A DNA stretch of 9,627 nt, from positions 1 to 9,627 of the forward strand of contig CAAGJR010000235.1 of NCBI GenBank assembly GCA_900770265.1, read 5' to 3'. This document shows, in pieces, positions 6,169-9,627 of this stretch (within the stretch, counting starts at the first letter, position 1; the number at the start of each line of letters is the position of its first letter). A program made the translations under genes and the position numbers. The stretch comes from an uncultured Acidaminococcus sp. Lineage in GTDB: Bacteria > Bacillota > Negativicutes > Acidaminococcales > Acidaminococcaceae. The notes beneath the pieces are model-generated. The model searched no databases, was not told the origin of the DNA, and saw nothing but the letters and a program-made list of their open reading frames with translations.

Positions 6169-6857
6169 AACCGCAGATTCCTGACCACTGCAAAAAATGC
6201 GGTGGCGAATGTCTGAAGAATGTGGAGTTCCTCATCGGGCTGCCTCCGGAAAAGGTGGCCACGCTGCTGCAGCGGGCAGAGCGGCTGCACCTGAAAAAAG
6301 GGGAATATCTGTTCCACGAGGGGGACCCCTGCAATGCCATCTTCATCATCCACAAGGGACGGGTGAAGCTCAGTGCCTATGACCAGGACGGACTGGAGCG
6401 GATCGCCGGCATCTTTGTGGAGCACGATACCATGTGGGAAGGGGTGCTGGTGCCCAACAGCCAGTACTCGGCTTCGGCCATCGCCATGACGGAGGTGGAC
6501 TGCTGCAAGCTGGCCCGGAAGGACTTCGAGGAAGCCATCCACGAGCCGGAAGTGGCCCTGCGCATCATCGGCATGCTCAGCAAGAAGCTCCACGACGCCA
6601 ACCGGCGGAATCTGCTGAAGAGCATCGCCGACCCCAAGGAACGGGTGGCCGGCCTGCTGCTGTACCGGTACCGCCGCCAGACCGGGGATGTGGTGACCCT
6701 GCGCCTGGAAGAAATGGCCGGGCTCATCGCCCTGCGCCCGGAAACCATCAGCCGCAAGCTGAAAGAGCTGGAACGGGAAGGGTACGTAAAAAAGACCGGT
6801 CAGAGCAGCATCCAGATCCTGGACCCGGATGGACTCATGGAGATGGTGAACTATTAG
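6165..6857 (+). CDS. FNR-type transcriptional regulator (Crp/Fnr family) with likely Fe-S ligands
   Basis: 230 residues. The N-terminus has C9-x2-C12-x3-C16, then a cyclic-nucleotide-binding-like beta-roll (about 25-125, KKGEYLFHEGD and IIHKGRVKLSAYDQDG), a dimerisation helix (about 126-155) and a winged helix-turn-helix (about 178-212). The recognition helix reads RPETISRKLKEL, carrying E193, S196 and R197: the ExxSR signature with which E. coli FNR reads TTGAT half-sites. Cys113/Cys114 sits where FNR has its fourth ligand, Cys122. It therefore looks like an oxygen- or redox-responsive [4Fe-4S] regulator; the first cluster spacing (x2, x3) differs from E. coli FNR (x2, x5). It overlaps the fusion gene by ATGA, with GGAG at 6154-6157, so the two are co-transcribed and probably translationally coupled. 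FNR-like boxes lie before pflA and pflB downstream, its probable targets. Confidence 0.88.
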   Translation: MKPQIPDHCKKCGGECLKNVEFLIGLPPEKVATLLQRAERLHLKKGEYLFHEGDPCNAIFIIHKGRVKLSAYDQDGLERIAGIFVEHDTMWEGVLVPNSQYSASAIAMTEVDCCKLARKDFEEAIHEPEVALRIIGMLSKKLHDANRRNLLKSIADPKERVAGLLLYRYRRQTGDVVTLRLEEMAGLIALRPETISRKLKELEREGYVKKTGQSSIQILDPDGLMEMVNY

Positions 6858-6868
6858 AGAAGCCAGAC

Positions 6869-6986
6869 CGCTCGCTAAGCTCGCTGATAGACGTCAGACG
6901 TCAGCTTGTATGGCGATGAGATCATCGGACGGACTGTTTAATCGAACAAAGCTGACTTCTGACATCTCAAGCGAGCGTAGCGAGCG
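6869..6986. repeat. Palindromic element 4 (nested inverted repeat)
   Basis: Outer stem: CGCTCGCTAAGCTCGCT (6869-6885) against AGCGAGCGTAGCGAGCG (6970-6986), 16 of 17 paired. Inner stem: GTCAGACGTCAGC (6893-6905) against GCTGACTTCTGAC (6951-6963), 12 of 13 paired, extended by TTGT/ACAA. The loop of about 45 bases has no gene. The left side holds two GACGTCA heptamers (6890-6903), and TCTGACATCT recurs at 6958-6967 and 6989-6998. Its sequence is unlike elements 1-3. It lies 11 bases after the regulator stop and ends 19 bases before the FNR box. Confidence 0.75.
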
Positions 6987-7005
6987 AATCTGACATCTTA
7001 AATCT

Positions 7006-7019
7006 TTGACCGAGGTCAA
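7006..7019 (+). promoter_or_regulatory. FNR-like operator upstream of pflA
   Basis: TTGACCGAGGTCAA, a symmetric TTGAC-N4-GTCAA site differing from the FNR consensus TTGAT-N4-ATCAA only by the inner base of each half. It sits in a perfect 26-base dyad (7000-7011 with 7014-7025). Its centre is 41.5 bases upstream of the start predicted from the TACAAT hexamer, the standard class II activator position. No T run follows the dyad, so it is not a terminator. Confidence 0.7.
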
Positions 7020-7041
7020 AGATTTCTCCCGCAAAAAATCA

Positions 7042-7047
7042 TACAAT
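7042..7047 (+). promoter_or_regulatory. Promoter -10 of pflA
   Basis: TACAAT (5 of 6 to consensus), with no good -35 at 17 bases, as expected for an activator-dependent promoter. It is 22 nt downstream of the FNR-like box. The predicted start is near 7054, which falls inside the left arm of the terminator at 7048-7096. Confidence 0.55.
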
Positions 7048-7096
7048 GACCCTGTCAAAAGGTTCGGTTGTGACCCCTTTGACGGGGTCTTTTTTT
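7048..7096 (+). terminator. Intrinsic terminator between the regulator operon and pflA
   Basis: The left arm GACCCTGTCAAAAGG (7048-7062) pairs with CCTTTGACGGGGTC (7076-7089) through a G-T wobble and one bulged A. Seven T residues follow (7090-7096). It would stop read-through from the fusion/regulator operon. The pflA ribosome site AGGAGG starts only four bases after the T run. Confidence 0.78.
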
Positions 7097-7112
7097 GTAG
7101 AGGAGGTTTGCG

Positions 7113-7838
7113 ATGCAAGGACGTATCCATTCCATTGAATCCTTCGGCTCCGTGGACGGACCGGGGACGCGCTTCATCATCTTCGTACAGGGCTGCAACA
7201 TGCGCTGCCTGTACTGCCATAACGTAGATACCTGGGACTGTCACAAAGGCCAGCTGCGCAGCACGGACGAACTGCTGGACCAGGCCGAACGGTACCGGCC
7301 CTACTGGGGTCCGGAAGGGGGCATCACCGTCAGCGGCGGCGAACCCCTGCTGCAGATCGATTTCCTGCTGGAACTGTTCCAGAAGGCCAAGGCCCGGGGC
7401 ATCAACACATGCATCGACACGGCAGGCCAGCCCTTCACCCGGAAGGAACCGTTCTTCAGCAAGTTCCAGCAGCTCATGGAAGTGACGGACATCCTGCTGG
7501 TGGATGTGAAGCACATCGACCCGGAAGCCCACAAGAAACTCACCGGCTGGGGCAACGAAAACATCCTGGACCTGTTCCGGTATCTGTCGGACATCCACAA
7601 GCCCATCTGGGTGCGCCAGGTGCTGGTGCCCGGGTACACGGACGATCCGGCCAGCCTGCAGCGGACCCGGGATTTCCTGGATACCCTGACGAACATCCAG
7701 CGGGTGGAGGTGCTGCCCTACCACAACATGGGGCTGTACAAATGGGAAGAACTGGGCATCCCCAACCAGCTGAAGGACGTGAAGCCACCCACCCAGGAGC
7801 AGGTGGACGAGGCAAGAGCCATCCTGAAGGCGGTGTAG
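7113..7838 (+). CDS. pflA: Pyruvate formate-lyase activating enzyme (radical SAM)
   Basis: 241 residues, close to E. coli PflA (246). The radical-SAM motif C28-x3-C32-x2-C35 (GCNMRCLYCHN) binds the [4Fe-4S] cluster; GGEP (75-78) contacts S-adenosylmethionine. The N-terminal IHSIESFGSVDGPGTRF and the late VEVLPYHNMGLYKWEELG are typical of PFL activases. The enzyme cleaves SAM to make a 5'-deoxyadenosyl radical that abstracts hydrogen from the conserved glycine of PFL, turning it on under anoxia; it acts in the cytoplasm. AGGAGG (7101-7106) lies 6 nt before the ATG. Here pflA precedes pflB, the reverse of the E. coli order, and 321 bases containing element 3 and a separate promoter divide the two. 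An FNR-like box and promoter precede it. The adjacent pflB makes the assignment firm. Confidence 0.96.
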   Translation: MQGRIHSIESFGSVDGPGTRFIIFVQGCNMRCLYCHNVDTWDCHKGQLRSTDELLDQAERYRPYWGPEGGITVSGGEPLLQIDFLLELFQKAKARGINTCIDTAGQPFTRKEPFFSKFQQLMEVTDILLVDVKHIDPEAHKKLTGWGNENILDLFRYLSDIHKPIWVRQVLVPGYTDDPASLQRTRDFLDTLTNIQRVEVLPYHNMGLYKWEELGIPNQLKDVKPPTQEQVDEARAILKAV

Positions 7839-7842
7839 CAGG

Positions 7843-8028
7843 CAGTCCTCACCTGCAAGGGGAGGGGGACCGCGCTTGTCGCGGTGGAGGGGTCTGAGGC
7901 CGTAAGGCCGAATGAATTTCACAGGGTACTGATAATTCATTTCCCAACTTTTGGTATCGGCTATCGCCGATGACCCCACCACCATTGCGCAGGCGCAATG
8001 GTCCCCCGCCCCCACAGGGGGCGGACTG
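7843..8028. repeat. Palindromic element 3 between pflA and pflB
   Basis: Starts CAGTCC (7843-7848) and ends GGACTG (8023-8028). The left arm has GGGGGACC, then the inner hairpin GCGCTTGTCGC, then GGTGGAGGGGTC. The right arm, read in reverse, has GGGGGACC, ATTGCGCCTGCGCAAT, then GGTGGTGGGGTC. The centre (7897-7972) is itself structured: GGCCGTAAGGCC (7899-7910 region), AATGAATT/AATTCATT (7911-7918 with 7933-7940 region) and ATCGGC-TATC-GCCGAT (about 7956-7971). It begins four bases after the pflA stop. No T run follows on the plus strand, so simple terminator function is not shown. No gene is seen in it. Confidence 0.8.
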
Positions 8029-8063
8029 AAAGAAAAATATAAAAATAGTTAGTTTAAACAAAC

Positions 8064-8077
8064 TTGACTGGAATCAA
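8064..8077 (+). promoter_or_regulatory. FNR-like operator upstream of pflB
   Basis: TTGACTGGAATCAA, that is TTGAC-N4-ATCAA, one base from the FNR consensus palindrome. It is followed after 22 nt by TATCAT, so it is centred at -41.5 from the predicted start at 8112. Spacing and half-sites match those of the pflA box. An AT-rich stretch (8029-8062) lies just upstream. Confidence 0.7.
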
Positions 8078-8099
8078 GGTTTTCAAATCCCGAATCGGG

Positions 8100-8105
8100 T
8101 ATCAT
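8100..8105 (+). promoter_or_regulatory. Promoter -10 of pflB
   Basis: TATCAT (5 of 6 to consensus), predicted start near 8112 and a leader of about 48 nt. There is no -35 hexamer at the usual spacing; the TTGACT inside the FNR-like box is about 29 bases away, too far to be one. The leader carries CGAAAGCG twice (8114-8121 and 8129-8136). Confidence 0.55.
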
Positions 8106-8159
8106 GAAGCCATCGAAAGCGGAAGATACGAAAGCGTAAAGCATAAGGAGGATCTTACC

Positions 8160-9627
<1,468 letters not shown>

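Noticed and set aside
7000..7025. Perfect 26-base dyad read as a terminator of the regulator operon
   Set aside because: No T run follows it; a proper terminator with T7 lies at 7048-7096, and the dyad core matches an FNR-type operator at the right distance from a -10.
6894..8015. 373-codon minus-strand open frame
   Set aside because: Crosses the FNR box, terminator, pflA and part of element 3 antisense; no domain seen.
7843..8028. Element 3 as a riboswitch or terminator for pflB
   Set aside because: It ends before the predicted pflB transcription start and has no T run on the plus strand; the same structure occurs next to unrelated genes.
8064..8069. TTGACT as a sigma-70 -35 box for pflB
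   Set aside because: It is 30 bases from the -10 hexamer, far beyond the usual 16-18; it fits better as half of the FNR-like site.

Overview
The window is a G+C-rich (visibly above 50 %) bacterial chromosome segment with tightly packed genes, strong AGGAGG-type ribosome binding sites and intergenic spaces full of palindromic repeats. The genes point to a fermentative anaerobe: pyruvate formate-lyase (pflB), its radical-SAM activase (pflA), an FNR-type regulator and a 3-hydroxyacyl-CoA dehydrogenase. An anaerobic Firmicute, perhaps a member of the Negativicutes (Acidaminococcus/Megasphaera-like), fits best. That is inference from gene content and style, not a database match.

Layout. 1-834: 3' end of an ABC exporter (last part of the membrane domain plus the whole ATPase domain). 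835-1046: palindromic element 1 and an extended -10 promoter. 1047-3168: an MscS-family channel gene and a Gfo/Idh/MocA oxidoreductase gene, 25 nt apart and probably one operon. 3108-3326: a repeat-rich convergent junction with two copies of a hairpin-plus-heptamer module and two intrinsic terminators facing opposite ways. 3325-4347 (minus strand): a TPR-like protein with its own promoter. 4417-4701: palindromic element 2 with heptamer arrays at both ends. 4780-6857: an operon of a NUDIX/3-hydroxyacyl-CoA dehydrogenase fusion and an FNR-family regulator (ATGA overlap). 6858-7112: palindromic element 4, an FNR box, a promoter and a terminator. 7113-7838: pflA. 7839-8159: palindromic element 3, a second FNR box and promoter. 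8160-9627: pflB, cut by the window end.

How the genes fit together. The regulator carries four cysteines positioned like the Fe-S ligands of E. coli FNR and the ExxSR recognition-helix signature of FNR. Two FNR-like boxes, TTGACCGAGGTCAA before pflA and TTGACTGGAATCAA before pflB, each lie exactly 22 nt upstream of a good -10 hexamer, so each box is centred at -41.5 from the predicted start: class II FNR activator geometry. The coherent reading is a local redox circuit in which the FNR-like protein switches on PFL and its activase. At pflA the predicted start lies inside the left arm of a terminator, so read-through from the regulator operon would be stopped while pflA transcripts would not form the full hairpin.

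The second theme is non-coding. Three elements (842-954, 4417-4701, 7843-8028) share one architecture: two inverted arms, each made of a G/C hairpin, a GGGGGACC-like block, a variable inner hairpin and a GGTGGAGGGGTC-like block. Sequence changes inside the hairpins preserve pairing. Heptamer arrays (CTAGTGA, CCAGAGA, GACGTCA) accompany several repeats, and one has become the C-terminus of the Gfo/Idh protein.
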